A DNA stretch of 64,000 bases, from the NCBI GenBank assembly GCA_034423775.1, contig CP139918.1, positions 1,364,001 to 1,428,000 on the forward strand, written 5' to 3'. Below, piece by piece: positions 33,663 through 43,900 of this stretch. The stretch comes from Alphaproteobacteria bacterium US3C007. Lineage in GTDB: Bacteria; Pseudomonadota; Alphaproteobacteria; Rhodobacterales; Rhodobacteraceae. A program made the translations under genes and the position numbers. The notes under the pieces are model-generated. The model was given only the letters and a program-made list of their open reading frames with translations. It searched no databases and was not told the origin of the DNA. Each line of letters begins with the position of its first letter. Positions within the stretch are counted from its first letter, which is position 1.

Positions 33663-35261
33663 ATGAAGCACGGTCGGGTAAATAATAACAACACGTTAGA
33701 GCAACAGGGTATCACTGGGCTTGGCGCTGTTTATTATAACCTTCAGGAACCCGCCTTGATGGAATTGGCTGTCTCAGCAGGAGAGGGGCAGTTGGGCCAA
33801 GGTGGTAGTTTATTGGTGTCGACGGGTAAATTCACGGGGCGCAGCCCGAAAGATAAATTTGTGGTCCGCACGGCGAATGTGATTGATAAAATTTGGTGGG
33901 ATAACAACCCGCCAATGGAGCCCGAAAAATTTGATTTGCTCTATCAAGATATGCGCCAGCACATGCAGGGCGGGCGCTATTATGTGCAAGACTTGTTTGC
34001 CGGCGCGGATCCCGAACATCGGCTGGATGTGCGCGTTGTCAGCGAATTGGCCTGGCACAACCTATTCATTCGCCACTTATTACGCCGGCCGGCGCTGGAA
34101 GAGCTTGATCGGTTTGCACCAGAATGGACCGTGATCAATTGCCCGAGCTTTAAGGCAGATCCACAGCGCCACGGTTGCCGCAGCGAAACCGTAGTCGTGC
34201 TCAATTTTGAGCAAAATGTTATTTTGATCGGCGGCACCGAATATGCGGGTGAAAACAAAAAGTCAGTTTTCACCTTGCTGAATTATCTGTTGCCAGAAAA
34301 AGGCGTGATGTCGATGCATTGCTCGGCAAACCACGCGGTTGGCAACCCCGAAGAAACAGCGGTGTTTTTCGGCTTGTCGGGAACGGGAAAAACAACGCTT
34401 TCTACTGATCCAAACAGGGTTCTCATTGGAGATGATGAGCATGGCTGGTCGGCGCGGGGTACCTTTAACATTGAAGGCGGCTGCTATGCAAAAACCATTG
34501 ATTTAACGCCCGAATCCGAACCTGATATCTATGCAACCACGCAAAAATTTGCCACAGTGATCGAAAATATGGTCTATGATGACGAGACCAAAGAGCTGGA
34601 TTTTAAAGACAGCTCACTGACGCCGAATATGCGCTGTTCCTACCCGTTAAACTATATTTCAAACGCGTCGGAAACCGGGCTGGGCGGCTATCCCAAAAAT
34701 ATTATCATGCTGACCTGTGATGCGTTTGGCGTTCTTCCGCCCATTTCAAAGCTGACGCCAGCGCAGGCAATGTATCACTTTTTATCTGGGTTTACGTCAA
34801 AAATTGCGGGCACAGAGCGGGGTGTCACCGAGCCTGAGCCCACTTTCTCAACCTGTTTTGGCGCGCCATTCATGCCGCTGCGCCCAGAAGTTTATGGCAA
34901 GCTGTTGCAAGTTAAAATCGCCAATCATGGATCCCATTGCTGGCTTTTGAACACGGGTTGGACTGGCGGTGGCTATGGGGTCGGATCACGGATGCCCATC
35001 AAAGCCACGCGGGCGCTGTTGACCGCGGCGCTTGATGGCAGCTTGCTCGATGCCCCCTTTCGAAAGGATCCAAACTTTAGCTTTGAAGTGCCGATGTTGG
35101 CGCAGGGCGTTGACAGCGGCCTTTTGGATCCGCGCAGCACATGGGCCGATCAAGAGGCCTATGATCAGCAAGCTCAAAAACTGGTTAACATGTTCTCGGA
35201 TAACTTTGCAAAATTTGTACCCTTTATCGATGATGATGTGCGCGCCGCCTCGATCAGTTAA
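33663..35261 (+). CDS. pckA: phosphoenolpyruvate carboxykinase (ATP)
   Basis: A 532-residue enzyme converting oxaloacetate and ATP to PEP, CO2 and ADP, the entry step of gluconeogenesis. It has the kinase P-loop [11 protein letters not shown], the metal/substrate motif GDDEHGW, the substrate segment [14 protein letters not shown] near the N-terminus and the C-terminal [13 protein letters not shown] 33663, with AGGAG upstream, matches the usual N-terminus; an earlier in-frame start at 33609 is unlikely. Confidence 0.97.
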   Translation: MKHGRVNNNNTLEQQGITGLGAVYYNLQEPALMELAVSAGEGQLGQGGSLLVSTGKFTGRSPKDKFVVRTANVIDKIWWDNNPPMEPEKFDLLYQDMRQHMQGGRYYVQDLFAGADPEHRLDVRVVSELAWHNLFIRHLLRRPALEELDRFAPEWTVINCPSFKADPQRHGCRSETVVVLNFEQNVILIGGTEYAGENKKSVFTLLNYLLPEKGVMSMHCSANHAVGNPEETAVFFGLSGTGKTTLSTDPNRVLIGDDEHGWSARGTFNIEGGCYAKTIDLTPESEPDIYATTQKFATVIENMVYDDETKELDFKDSSLTPNMRCSYPLNYISNASETGLGGYPKNIIMLTCDAFGVLPPISKLTPAQAMYHFLSGFTSKIAGTERGVTEPEPTFSTCFGAPFMPLRPEVYGKLLQVKIANHGSHCWLLNTGWTGGGYGVGSRMPIKATRALLTAALDGSLLDAPFRKDPNFSFEVPMLAQGVDSGLLDPRSTWADQEAYDQQAQKLVNMFSDNFAKFVPFIDDDVRAASIS

Positions 35262-35551
35262 AGGATAAACAACCCTTATCGGCCACTTGCGCGCCCGTTT
35301 CTGCGGGCCCGCAGCGGGCTGCGTCAGAGCCTTCGCCCCCATGCGCATCTGGAGTAGATTTCTATCGGCTGGTTGATCGATACTGCGTCTTGCGACCCGC
35401 CAAAGTACCAATCAGACGGCGTGAATGCTCTTAAAATATGAAGGTGCATTTTGTGTCCATGGTTTTTTTGCAGCGCCCGCATCTGCAAAAAACAAACGCC
35501 GTTGTGCATATTGCGCCAAGGCGCTAAAAAACTTCAGCGCGAACGTATGAT

Positions 35552-35989
35552 ATGTTTTTGGAGCTACCCATTATGGCATCACAGCAGGAACTGCCCGCAG
35601 GGGCCACGATTTATGATGCGGGCGATGTTTCAAAAGGCGCTTATCTGATTCAATCTGGCAAAGTGGATTTGATGACGGCCGAAAATTTTCGGCTTGTCAC
35701 TTTGGGCGCCGGTGAGATGTTTGGCGAATTGGGTTTGGTGATTGATGACTTTCGCAGCGTGACCGCCGTAACGCGCACCGAATGTACGCTGATTTTAATT
35801 CCCAAAAAAACGCTTGAAAAAAAGTTTAAAACTGCCGATCCGGCCATTCGGGGAATTTTCAGATCGGTGGGTATTCGCTTGCGCGAAGCCAATCGCCAAA
35901 AAGATGAACTTCGGCAAGCGCTTGACCGGGTGCAAAAAAACAGCATCCGGCTTGAACAAGAACTAGAGCGGTATAAACGCCAAATTTAA
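35552..35989 (+). CDS. cyclic-nucleotide-binding domain protein with coiled-coil tail
   Basis: A 145-residue protein made of one cNMP-binding beta-barrel (about residues 12-105) and a charged helical tail (from about 110, LREANRQKDELRQALDRVQ) likely to form a coiled coil. The phosphate-binding cassette reads GEMFGELGLVIDDFRSVTAV; the Arg is kept but the usual following Ala is Ser. There is no DNA-binding domain, so it is not a CRP-type regulator. It may start at ATG 35573. It may sense a nucleotide made by the cyclases at 37-39 kb or 53 kb. Confidence 0.8.
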   Translation: MFLELPIMASQQELPAGATIYDAGDVSKGAYLIQSGKVDLMTAENFRLVTLGAGEMFGELGLVIDDFRSVTAVTRTECTLILIPKKTLEKKFKTADPAIRGIFRSVGIRLREANRQKDELRQALDRVQKNSIRLEQELERYKRQI

Positions 35990-36264
35990 TGGGTGTTTTG
36001 CGCCCTTTACCTGCTGATTGGGGCGTGTCAGCCGCCAAAATGAAGGGGCGGGAGTGTTCAGCATTCAGTGTTTTGTACCGCGCGCCGCGTTGATCTATTT
36101 GGTTAAGCCTGATCGCTTGTATCGGTGCGATATGTAACGCGTTTTGGTGGCCTTATCTGTTTTTGTTCCCCGGATAAGAAGTATAGAGTATAAGACAGAC
36201 AGACCGCGGCCCGTGCAGCAATCCCTCTTATGCTGTTCACGGCGCATCCTTGGGGTGAAAAAAC

Positions 36265-36711
36265 ATGAATGCCATCGTGCAGAAATTAAATATCAGCTGG
36301 TCATGCATACCAACATGGCGCAAGGCGTCTTTTAATACGCTTTGGTGCCTATTGGGATGCTCTATCGGCGATCTTGGAACGATTTTCTATTTTCAGGTGA
36401 CGGGCATTGATTGGCCCGTGTTCAATATAATGCTTTTGGCAATCATAAACGGCATTTTGACGTCAATCCTGTTGGAAACAGTCATTCTAGCGCGCCAGAT
36501 GCCGCTTAATCTGGCCTTAAAGACCGCGGCGGGCATGTCATTGATTTCTATGGTGGCCATGGAAGCCGCGATGAACCTCGTGGATGTGGCGATTACTGGT
36601 GGCGCAAAACTTACCCTTTTCGTAGTGCCGATTATGCTTTTGGCCGGCTTTTTGGCCCCTTTGCCCTATAATTACTGGCGGCTCAAAGCGCTGGGGAAAT
36701 CCTGCCATTAG
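36265..36711 (+). CDS. small four-helix membrane protein (DUF4396-like)
   Basis: A 148-residue protein with about four hydrophobic segments. The motif LGCSIGDLGTI in the first helix resembles the Gly-Cys-x-x-Gly signature of DUF4396 membrane proteins, found with or near metal and copper handling genes in some bacteria. Function unknown. The family call is by eye. Confidence 0.6.
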   Translation: MNAIVQKLNISWSCIPTWRKASFNTLWCLLGCSIGDLGTIFYFQVTGIDWPVFNIMLLAIINGILTSILLETVILARQMPLNLALKTAAGMSLISMVAMEAAMNLVDVAITGGAKLTLFVVPIMLLAGFLAPLPYNYWRLKALGKSCH

Positions 36712-36885
36712 TGATTTTTATAAGCTGTTTTCTGTGTTTAGATTCAGCACCGATAGGATTGGGCGATAAATTCCGGGCAGGCCCGCTGGGCGGGGGGGTT
36801 AGAAATTCCTTAAAGATTTTCGAGATTTGCCGTAAGGTAGACGTTGGGGGATGGCTACATTGCGCCTTCAAGATAAGGTTTTGAA

Positions 36886-37266
36886 ATGGCAGATGGGTTA
36901 GGATCGGTTGGTCAACGGCTCTCCAATGCGTTGGGGCGGCTTCAGCAATCTGAGGCTGGTCAGTTGGGAAAACCTGCGCAACCGCTGCAACAAGCTGCTG
37001 CGGGTCCACTTAAATCGGTGATGGTCAATGTGAAAGCCCAAGCGGCGCAGGCTGCAATGCGTGGATCGCCTGATGCGGCGGCAGCGGGCCATAAATCCGC
37101 GATTGGGCAACGCCTGTCTTCAGCCTTGGGCAGATTGAAAAATGAAAGCGAAGAAGTCGCCAAATTGCGCGCAGAGAATTCTGGCGCAACGGATACCAGT
37201 TCGGTCAGTGTTCAAATTAGCTCGGCCGCGCGGCAAAAATATTCTGAAGATATAATCATCCAGTAA
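36886..37266 (+). CDS. hypothetical protein with two GQRLSxALGRL repeats
   Basis: A 126-residue hydrophilic protein, rich in Ala and Gln, with an 11-residue motif occurring twice: GQRLSNALGRL near residue 9 and GQRLSSALGRL near residue 74. Both would form amphipathic helices separated by a flexible linker, which suggests a peptide that binds a repeated partner surface. There is no signal peptide or membrane segment. It is convergent with the cyclase gene, 6 bp away. No family recognised. Confidence 0.55.
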   Translation: MADGLGSVGQRLSNALGRLQQSEAGQLGKPAQPLQQAAAGPLKSVMVNVKAQAAQAAMRGSPDAAAAGHKSAIGQRLSSALGRLKNESEEVAKLRAENSGATDTSSVSVQISSAARQKYSEDIIIQ

Positions 37267-37272
37267 ACGGGG

Positions 37273-38988
37273 TTATGCAGTTTCGACAATTGCCGGATCT
37301 GCCGTGTGGGCGCTGGTCACAAAATACATCTGCATATCGCCCTTGCCTTTGACGAAGGTGATTGGGCGTTTGATGAATAACAAATCGGGTGCATCGGCCA
37401 ATGCCAGATAGGTTTTCTGATCTATGTTGATGGATTGTGGCTCAGAATAGCTTTCCATCCGTGCGGCGGTGTTCACCGCGTCTCCAAATAGATCGAAAAG
37501 GTATTTTGTTTGACCCACAATACCCGCCACTGAATCGCCCGACGCAATCCCCAGCCGCAAGTGCCATTCTAGTTCATTCTGCTGGTTGCGGTTTTCCAAA
37601 AAAGCAATCATCCGCAGAGCAATTGAAATCAAATTGCGTTGTGGCGACTGGGCTGAGTGTTCAAGCCCGCTGACGCACATATACGCATCCCCGATCGTTT
37701 TGATCCGTTCGGAGGCATGGTTTTCCGTAATCCGGTCGAATTCGCTAAAAATATCGTTGAGTTCTGAAATCAACTTTGTGGCCGATATTTCTTGGGATAT
37801 TTTTGTAAACCCGACAAAATCTGTGAACATAACCGAAATATTTTCTAAGCTGCGTGGCTCGGAAAAGCCTTTTTCTTTCAGATCATTGATCACATATTTG
37901 GGCAGAATATTTGCCAGTAACGCATCTGATTTTTTGCGCTCAAGATTGATTTGCGCCGTGCGGTTTAGAATTTGGCTTTCCAAATTGTTTACATAGGCCA
38001 AAAATCCAGCAATGATGACAACCCCCAAGACAGGAAAGATCATAACTGAGGCGGGAACAATCGTGGCAAATGAAAAAAACGCAAGTGCTCCAACCGCCAA
38101 AGCGAGCCCAAGCTTTGCCATAAAGCGTGTTCGTTGAAGCGAAGCAATGCTTTTGAAATTGAGCCTGTGCAGTAGATAAAGCCCCAGGTACAGGGCGATA
38201 AACCCAATTGCATTACTCCAGCAGCTTTGAAGGAATTCGGCCAGATTTGCGGCGGTTAACAAAGCGTATATGATGTAAAAATTTGCGTTTATTGCATATA
38301 TCAGTAGCAATATATGCGCTAAAAATACCCGCGATCTTGGGAGCGAAACGCCGCGATTATGCCATGCATATAGCCCTAAAAAGATCAAAAAACTTCCGGT
38401 GGAAACCGAAAAAAGAAATAGATCCGGCGTTAAGCGCACCTCAAGTGCCCGCAGCAGCGCAACCGGGTTGAAGAGCGGCAGACCTAAATCAGCTTGAAGC
38501 GTGAAGATGAACAGAGGCGGATAGGCCAAGGTGCTTAAAATTGTGCCCGAGCAGATTAGAAAGCTGCGGCTGTTGGTCTGATCGTCTGGCCGGGTGATTT
38601 CCAGAAACACTTTTGAGAGTAGGTAAATCACCAGCGAAAAAATATATCCACAGATGCTATAGGCAATAATCGGCCCAATATCACCAGGTCGGTTTGCCAA
38701 CGTGATCGCCGCTGAAACGCAAATCAAAAAGATGAAAATATGCGAGAGCGATAATCCCCAAAGAAACCGTTCAAACGGGCGGCGCTGCATATTTTGCACG
38801 GGGTTCAAAATGGCTAAAATTGCGGCCACGCTGATCGCGCCGAGCGAGCCGTTTATGTCAAATATATTCAAGAAAGATACATCCGGCTTTGACAAAAAAT
38901 AGCCGCTTACAGCCAGCGGAATGAGGCCCATGATAAGGGCTTGAACGGCCAAAAATACTGGGGGTTTTAGGCGGCTCATTCGCGGCAT
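37273..38988 (-). CDS. class III adenylate/guanylate cyclase with N-terminal membrane domain
   Basis: About 571 residues. The N-terminal 340 residues hold roughly ten hydrophobic segments. A short linker leads to a catalytic domain (about residues 370-560) with both metal Asp residues visible (VMFTDFVGFT and IKTIGDAYMCV) and the DLFGDAVNTAARME signature. It makes cAMP or cGMP; the base-selecting residues were not assigned. ATG 38988 is chosen because AAGGAT lies just upstream; the frame is open to 39087. The membrane part suggests an envelope or solute sensor. Confidence 0.9.
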   Translation of the reverse strand: MPRMSRLKPPVFLAVQALIMGLIPLAVSGYFLSKPDVSFLNIFDINGSLGAISVAAILAILNPVQNMQRRPFERFLWGLSLSHIFIFLICVSAAITLANRPGDIGPIIAYSICGYIFSLVIYLLSKVFLEITRPDDQTNSRSFLICSGTILSTLAYPPLFIFTLQADLGLPLFNPVALLRALEVRLTPDLFLFSVSTGSFLIFLGLYAWHNRGVSLPRSRVFLAHILLLIYAINANFYIIYALLTAANLAEFLQSCWSNAIGFIALYLGLYLLHRLNFKSIASLQRTRFMAKLGLALAVGALAFFSFATIVPASVMIFPVLGVVIIAGFLAYVNNLESQILNRTAQINLERKKSDALLANILPKYVINDLKEKGFSEPRSLENISVMFTDFVGFTKISQEISATKLISELNDIFSEFDRITENHASERIKTIGDAYMCVSGLEHSAQSPQRNLISIALRMIAFLENRNQQNELEWHLRLGIASGDSVAGIVGQTKYLFDLFGDAVNTAARMESYSEPQSINIDQKTYLALADAPDLLFIKRPITFVKGKGDMQMYFVTSAHTADPAIVETA

Positions 38989-39273
38989 ATATCCTTGATA
39001 GGTGATCTGCTTTGAGCCAAGACTGCCCGAAATTTTTCGGTTGGGATACCCTGATTTGATATTTTTAAAAGATAGCGCCCAGCTCAAGGCACTATAAAAT
39101 CAACTGCCGGCGCTTTTTGACCAGCTGGGGGCGGTAATCCTGGAAAAAACGTTTTGTGACGCTTGCCGCGATATACCCATAGGGGTAACCTTTCAGATAG
39201 AGTAAGCTGTCGCGAAGCAGCCGAAACATGGGCAGAAAAACGGTGCCACTGGTCTGCATAAGGATATGATGAA

Positions 39274-39528
39274 ATGAAATGGGTGATCGCGATTATAGGA
39301 ACCTTGCTTATTATCGGCGGTATGTTGTCGATCCTTTTGGGATTTTCCAGTCAGGAAGATAAGATCGTCGGGTATGGTTTTACGGTGGCGGTGGCAGGCG
39401 TTTTATTTCTGGCCGTGGTGCGCATTTTGGATTTGCTTGAGCAAATGCTTGCCGAGTTGAAAGCGTCACGCCAAATTCTGCAATTTGCCAATCCAAAGGC
39501 TGAACGTTTGTTAGAAGAAGAACCATGA
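39274..39528 (+). CDS. small two-helix membrane protein
   Basis: An 84-residue protein with two hydrophobic helices (about residues 3-24 and 34-52) and a charged amphipathic C-terminal tail (LEQMLAELKASRQILQFA). A weak Shine-Dalgarno (AAGGATATG) lies upstream. It is convergent with the AbrB-family gene. Function unknown. Confidence 0.6.
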   Translation: MKWVIAIIGTLLIIGGMLSILLGFSSQEDKIVGYGFTVAVAGVLFLAVVRILDLLEQMLAELKASRQILQFANPKAERLLEEEP

Positions 39529-39534
39529 TGTGGC

Positions 39535-40566
39535 CTAGCGTTGCGGTTTGACCAGGCCTAGGGCAGAAATCAGAAGCGTCAGAATGATCAATCTCCAAAC
39601 GTGATGGCCTGCCACAAAGGCAGGGTTTAACCCCATTTCCGCGGCGATAGCAGCCATCGCCTCGACTCCGCCCGGGGCGAAAGAAATAAGTAAGATTGCC
39701 AGATCAAGATCCAGCAAAGCTACAGCGCATAAGCTGCCCAGAGCCGCCACCACGATAGACAGGCAGGTCAGGAACAAGCCCGCAAAAAAAGCTGATTTTA
39801 ACATTGAGGGCTGGATGCCATTAAAGCGGCTGCCGATTAACGCGCCTAATGCGATCAATGCGGCGGCCTCAAGTGGGTCTGCCAAGCGGCCATCAACCAA
39901 GCTGCTCAATTGGCCCAGGCTGGATATCACCAATCCGCCCAGCAAAAACCCTGCTGGCAAGCGCATATGTTGAAAAACGCCCCCAACCCCTAGTGCCAGC
40001 ATCGCCAGCGTCAGGGTTTCTTTGAGGTTAAGCGTGGGAAGCGGCGCGGCGGCAAAGTCTGGCGCGGCAAAGAATATGGCAAGAATGGCGGGCACTCCTA
40101 AGCTGAGAAAGAGCACGCGAATGCTTTGGACAACGGCAACCACGGATGTGTTTGCGGCCACATCTTCGGAATATGCCAGCACGAAGCTTAAATGCCCTGG
40201 TAGCGCGCAAAGGCTGGCCGTTGCCCAGTCAAATCCGAACAGCCGATACAGCCCCCAGCGGCATAAAAGGGTGGTGCAAACTACGCATACGGCCAAAATG
40301 CTGAAGCTGAGCGGCCAAGCAAGCGCTGCGCGCAGCACATCGGGGGTTACAGTACAACCAATCACAATGCCCAAAAGCGTGAAGCACAGGGGTTTAAGCG
40401 GGCCGAGAAGTTGCATGCGCAACCCCAGCAAAGCGGCGCAGCTGACCAGCACCGCCGGCCCTGTCAGCATGGGCACCGGAAAGCCGATGACGTGAAACAT
40501 AACAGCGCCGACAAGGCCAATGAGCAAGGTTAAGAGCGTGCTATAAATACGCGATGCGTTTTGCAA
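39535..40566 (-). CDS. AbrB-family membrane transporter
   Basis: A 343-residue membrane protein with about ten hydrophobic segments in two similar halves, each with a Gly/Pro-rich signature (FPVPMLTGPAVLVS and MRLPAGFLLGGLVISS) and the conserved LISFAPGGVEAMAAIAAEMG. This is the bacterial AbrB/PF05145 membrane family (not the AbrB transition-state regulator), of poorly known transport function, often beside tricarboxylate-type systems. It is downstream of the solute-binding protein gene on the same strand. Confidence 0.82.
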   Translation of the reverse strand: MQNASRIYSTLLTLLIGLVGAVMFHVIGFPVPMLTGPAVLVSCAALLGLRMQLLGPLKPLCFTLLGIVIGCTVTPDVLRAALAWPLSFSILAVCVVCTTLLCRWGLYRLFGFDWATASLCALPGHLSFVLAYSEDVAANTSVVAVVQSIRVLFLSLGVPAILAIFFAAPDFAAAPLPTLNLKETLTLAMLALGVGGVFQHMRLPAGFLLGGLVISSLGQLSSLVDGRLADPLEAAALIALGALIGSRFNGIQPSMLKSAFFAGLFLTCLSIVVAALGSLCAVALLDLDLAILLISFAPGGVEAMAAIAAEMGLNPAFVAGHHVWRLIILTLLISALGLVKPQR

Positions 40567-40686
40567 AATATGGGCTGCTTTCTGAAAATTAGTCGGATGC
40601 GGGGTTGACTTGCATGCGGCGCGCTCGATCGCGGAAAAGGGAGTTTGTTTTTTGCATAGGGTTGCCGGGCCTGCGCGAACTATAGG

Positions 40687-41721
40687 TCAATTTTGGATCA
40701 ATGCCGCATCCCATTCGCTTAGGAAACTTTGTTTTTTCAAGCGGTCTAGAAAAACCAGCAACCCGGAATCAAGCCGGATCGGTTTGCGATTGGCAAGCTG
40801 GGCGATATCCGAATTGTTCAACGCGGATAATTTGGCCTTTTGATCCAAGATTTTTTGCCCATCATCGCTGACAAGAAAATTTAAGAAGGCTTGCCCGCTG
40901 CCAAAGTTCTGGGCGCTGCTTGGGATCACGGCGGTGCGCAATAAGATATGCGTATAATCTTGCAAGGTTATAACTTTTGCATTGCTGCCCGCAGGCAACG
41001 TGGCGTTGGCGTAGCTGCCCAAGACGTTATAGGCCAGCGCCAACTCTCCCGTATTTACCGCACGGATCATATGGCTGGTACAGCAATAGAGTTTTGTGCC
41101 CACGCGGCCCATCACTTCGGCCAAGCGCCAAAACGTATCTGACTGGCGGGCATCTTGGGTGGAAAATAAATATCCGGCCCCCGAAATATGCGGATCATAG
41201 GCACCGATGCGGTTTTGAAAAACCGTTGGGTTATTGCGGATCAGCGTTAATAAATCGCGCCGGGTTTTTGGTGGCTCTAAATCGGCAAAGTCGTGGCGCG
41301 ACACAAGCAAAACCACCGGCTCAAGCGCAAAGCCGAACACTTCATGCCGCCAGCGGGCCCAGGCCGGAACATTTTTGGTTTCGGCATTTGGCACCGTTTG
41401 GGTGAACCCGTCATTGGCCAGTTTAATTTGTAGGTCCATGGCCGAAGAGATCACCAGATCAAATTTTTGTTTTTCCAGCGCGATCGCTTTGTAAATTTCG
41501 CTGGTTGAAGCCGTGACATAGGTGATTGAGAATTTTGGGTTCCGGTTTAGAAATTCTGAAATCACGGGTTGGAACCGGTCTAGATCGGTTGAAGATAAGA
41601 TGCGCAATTGGGTGGGGCTTTGGGCATCTCCAAAACGCGTGCTCAGTTCGATTTCAAAGCTGAAAGCGCTGGATGCAAGCGCGCATAGGCTTAACAGGCA
41701 GGCAATTGTAAAACGGCGCAT
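40687..41721 (-). CDS. periplasmic solute-binding protein linked to TctE
   Basis: A 344-residue protein with a signal peptide (MRRFTIACLLSLCALASSAFS) and the fold of iron/thiamine-type extracellular binding proteins (type II). The 5' end overlaps the tctE gene by 31 nt and it has its own AAGGAG site, so it is co-translated with the sensor kinase. No ABC permease or ATPase accompanies it. It is likely a ligand-presenting partner of TctE rather than an importer component. Confidence 0.82.
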   Translation of the reverse strand: MRRFTIACLLSLCALASSAFSFEIELSTRFGDAQSPTQLRILSSTDLDRFQPVISEFLNRNPKFSITYVTASTSEIYKAIALEKQKFDLVISSAMDLQIKLANDGFTQTVPNAETKNVPAWARWRHEVFGFALEPVVLLVSRHDFADLEPPKTRRDLLTLIRNNPTVFQNRIGAYDPHISGAGYLFSTQDARQSDTFWRLAEVMGRVGTKLYCCTSHMIRAVNTGELALAYNVLGSYANATLPAGSNAKVITLQDYTHILLRTAVIPSSAQNFGSGQAFLNFLVSDDGQKILDQKAKLSALNNSDIAQLANRKPIRLDSGLLVFLDRLKKQSFLSEWDAALIQN

Positions 41722-43079
41722 GCGCCAGCTCCTTTGTTGTTTGTTAGTGTCAATTCCCCGCCCATGGCGGTGCAAATTTCTGATGTGATTGCTAAGCCCA
41801 AGCCTGATCCAATCACATCATCCACGTTGCTGCCGCGGCGAAAGCGGTTATTTAAGCTGCACACATCAAGCCCCTTTATCCCGCGGCCCTGGTCTGTGAT
41901 GGCGATGGTTGCAAATTCTTTGCGCCGCTGGGCGCTTACAGTCACCTGCATGTCAGGATCGGAATATTTGATAGCATTATCCAGCAGATTGCGCAGCGCC
42001 ACCTCTAACAAAACGCGATCGCCCATCACCCAAAGCGGTTGGCTGTCATCAATATCGATATTCAACGTGATATCTTTAAGATCTGCGGTGGGGACCATGC
42101 TAGAGAGCACATGAGTTAAAATGAGTGGCAGATCTAGGCGGTCTTTTTGGGCTTGCTCATTGCGGTAAAGCACAAGCGCATGATCCAGCAATTGGCTGGC
42201 CGATCGGATACTTTCATCAACCGAGGTGATGACGTTGTGCAAATGTTTGCGGGTGTCTGGATCAACCGATTTGCGCAACACCAATTGGCTTTCTGATTTC
42301 ACCAAGGAGAGGGGCGTGCGAATATGATGTGCGGCCTCTGCGATAAAGGTCTCGGTTTGCCCCAACGTGCTGCGAAGGCGTCCAATGAAGCCATTTAATG
42401 AGGTGAGCAAAGGCGCCAATTCCGGGGGAGTCGGGTGTTTGACATCGCGCAAGTCATGCGGGCCCCGGCGGCTGACAGCCCCGGCCAAAAGGTTGATCGG
42501 ACGCAAAAAAGACGTGGTAACCAAAAGCGCCATGAAAATCGCAAAGCCAAAGAAGCTGAGCCCAATGATCGAAGCATTGCGCGATATTTCGCGCAGAATA
42601 GCTTCTTGAAACAATTGTGTTTGGGCCACGGTAACGCGCAGCATTTTTGCCTGACCATCGATCAAAAAGCTTTGCATGATGGTGGCTTGGCGCACGTGTT
42701 CGCCTTTGAAGCTTTGCGATGTTAGGCGGGGGCGATCCGAAAGCGGACCATCCATCAAAGGCGCTAAATCCTCATAGCCTGTTAAAAACACACCATCCAG
42801 ATCAACGCGGTAATAAACTTTGTCTTGGCTGATCGCGCCCAGCATCGTGAAAATATCATAAGGAAGATCAATATCAACATTGCCGTCACGCGATCTGGTT
42901 TGCTGCAAGATCGAGCTAACGGCTGTGGAGAGCAAGGCATCTTGGGTGGCTTGTACCGCCTGTTTGGTGACTTGGCGCATGGTGACGAATAAAAGAATAG
43001 AAATGATCACGGCGGTGACCACAAGCGGCAATAAAAGCCGCCATCGCAAGGATAAAGGGTATCGCAATCGCGCGTTCAT
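41691..43079 (-). CDS. tctE: sensor histidine kinase (TctE-like)
   Basis: A 462-residue kinase: N-terminal membrane helix, periplasmic part, second helix (about residues 165-190), HAMP-like linker, then the H-box AEAAHHIRTPLSL (about residue 255), N-box NLLDNAIKYSD and the G-boxes DQGRGI and GSGLGLAI. It overlaps the response regulator by 4 nt. It probably senses a carboxylate, through or with the solute-binding protein, and controls tctCBA. Confidence 0.9.
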   Translation of the reverse strand: MNARLRYPLSLRWRLLLPLVVTAVIISILLFVTMRQVTKQAVQATQDALLSTAVSSILQQTRSRDGNVDIDLPYDIFTMLGAISQDKVYYRVDLDGVFLTGYEDLAPLMDGPLSDRPRLTSQSFKGEHVRQATIMQSFLIDGQAKMLRVTVAQTQLFQEAILREISRNASIIGLSFFGFAIFMALLVTTSFLRPINLLAGAVSRRGPHDLRDVKHPTPPELAPLLTSLNGFIGRLRSTLGQTETFIAEAAHHIRTPLSLVKSESQLVLRKSVDPDTRKHLHNVITSVDESIRSASQLLDHALVLYRNEQAQKDRLDLPLILTHVLSSMVPTADLKDITLNIDIDDSQPLWVMGDRVLLEVALRNLLDNAIKYSDPDMQVTVSAQRRKEFATIAITDQGRGIKGLDVCSLNNRFRRGSNVDDVIGSGLGLAITSEICTAMGGELTLTNNKGAGACAVLQLPAC

Positions 43080-43741
43080 GCGGTGACCAATTTATACCCA
43101 AGGCCGCGAATTGTTTCTATACTTGCGTCGCACCCGGTCAGTTTTTTGCGAATACGCCCAATATACACTTCGATCGCATTTTCGGTTACCGCCTCAGAAA
43201 TTGTGAGCAACCGGTCGGTGAGTTGATCTTTGGTGAAAATAATCTGCGGTGCATTCATAAAGATTTCGAGCAAACGCAATTCTCGATTGCGCAGCATATG
43301 CAGCCCTATCGGAGTGCGCAACTCCGCCGTGAGCGGGTTTAAGGTGATGTCACCAACGGTTAATTCTGTTTGCTCAGCACCTATATGACGGCGCAACACC
43401 GCGCGGCACCGGGCTTCTAATTCTACAAAATCAAACGGTTTTATAATATAATCATCCGCCCCAATATCGAGTAAATCAACCCTGTTCGACACTTCCGAGC
43501 GTGCCGTCATAACGATGACTGGCACCATGATTTTGCGTCGTCGCAAGCGGCGGAGAAAGTCGCCGCCATTGCCATCTGGCAGCATAATATCCAACAGGGC
43601 GATATCGTAATGTGTGACCGCCAACAGCTCTTCTGCGATTTCCAAAGAGCCTGCAATATCGCTTCCATGCCCGCCTAAGATGAAATGCTCTGCAAGCGAT
43701 TCCGCTAGTTTTTGCGTGTCTTCGACAATTAAGACTTTCAT
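43076..43741 (-). CDS. tctD: OmpR-family response regulator (TctD-like)
   Basis: A 221-residue regulator with a receiver domain (phosphoacceptor Asp in DIALLDIMLPDG, Lys in IIKPFDF) and a C-terminal winged helix (VYIGRIRKKLTG, RGLGYKLV). It precedes tctE on the same strand and starts 159 bp after the tctA stop codon, in the same direction as the tctCBA operon. Confidence 0.92.
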   Translation of the reverse strand: MKVLIVEDTQKLAESLAEHFILGGHGSDIAGSLEIAEELLAVTHYDIALLDIMLPDGNGGDFLRRLRRRKIMVPVIVMTARSEVSNRVDLLDIGADDYIIKPFDFVELEARCRAVLRRHIGAEQTELTVGDITLNPLTAELRTPIGLHMLRNRELRLLEIFMNAPQIIFTKDQLTDRLLTISEAVTENAIEVYIGRIRKKLTGCDASIETIRGLGYKLVTA

Positions 43742-43900
43742 TTTATTCGCATCGCCTCAGTTTGTGTCTGGCGCTGGATCAAACGTTAAACAGCTGTGAG
43801 CATTTGTCAAAATCAAATAAGCTGGCAAAATATGCGCGCTGCGTGGTTAAAGAAAGCATCCGCGCTTGATATGCGAGATGAGTGAAATTAGCCCTTGCGC

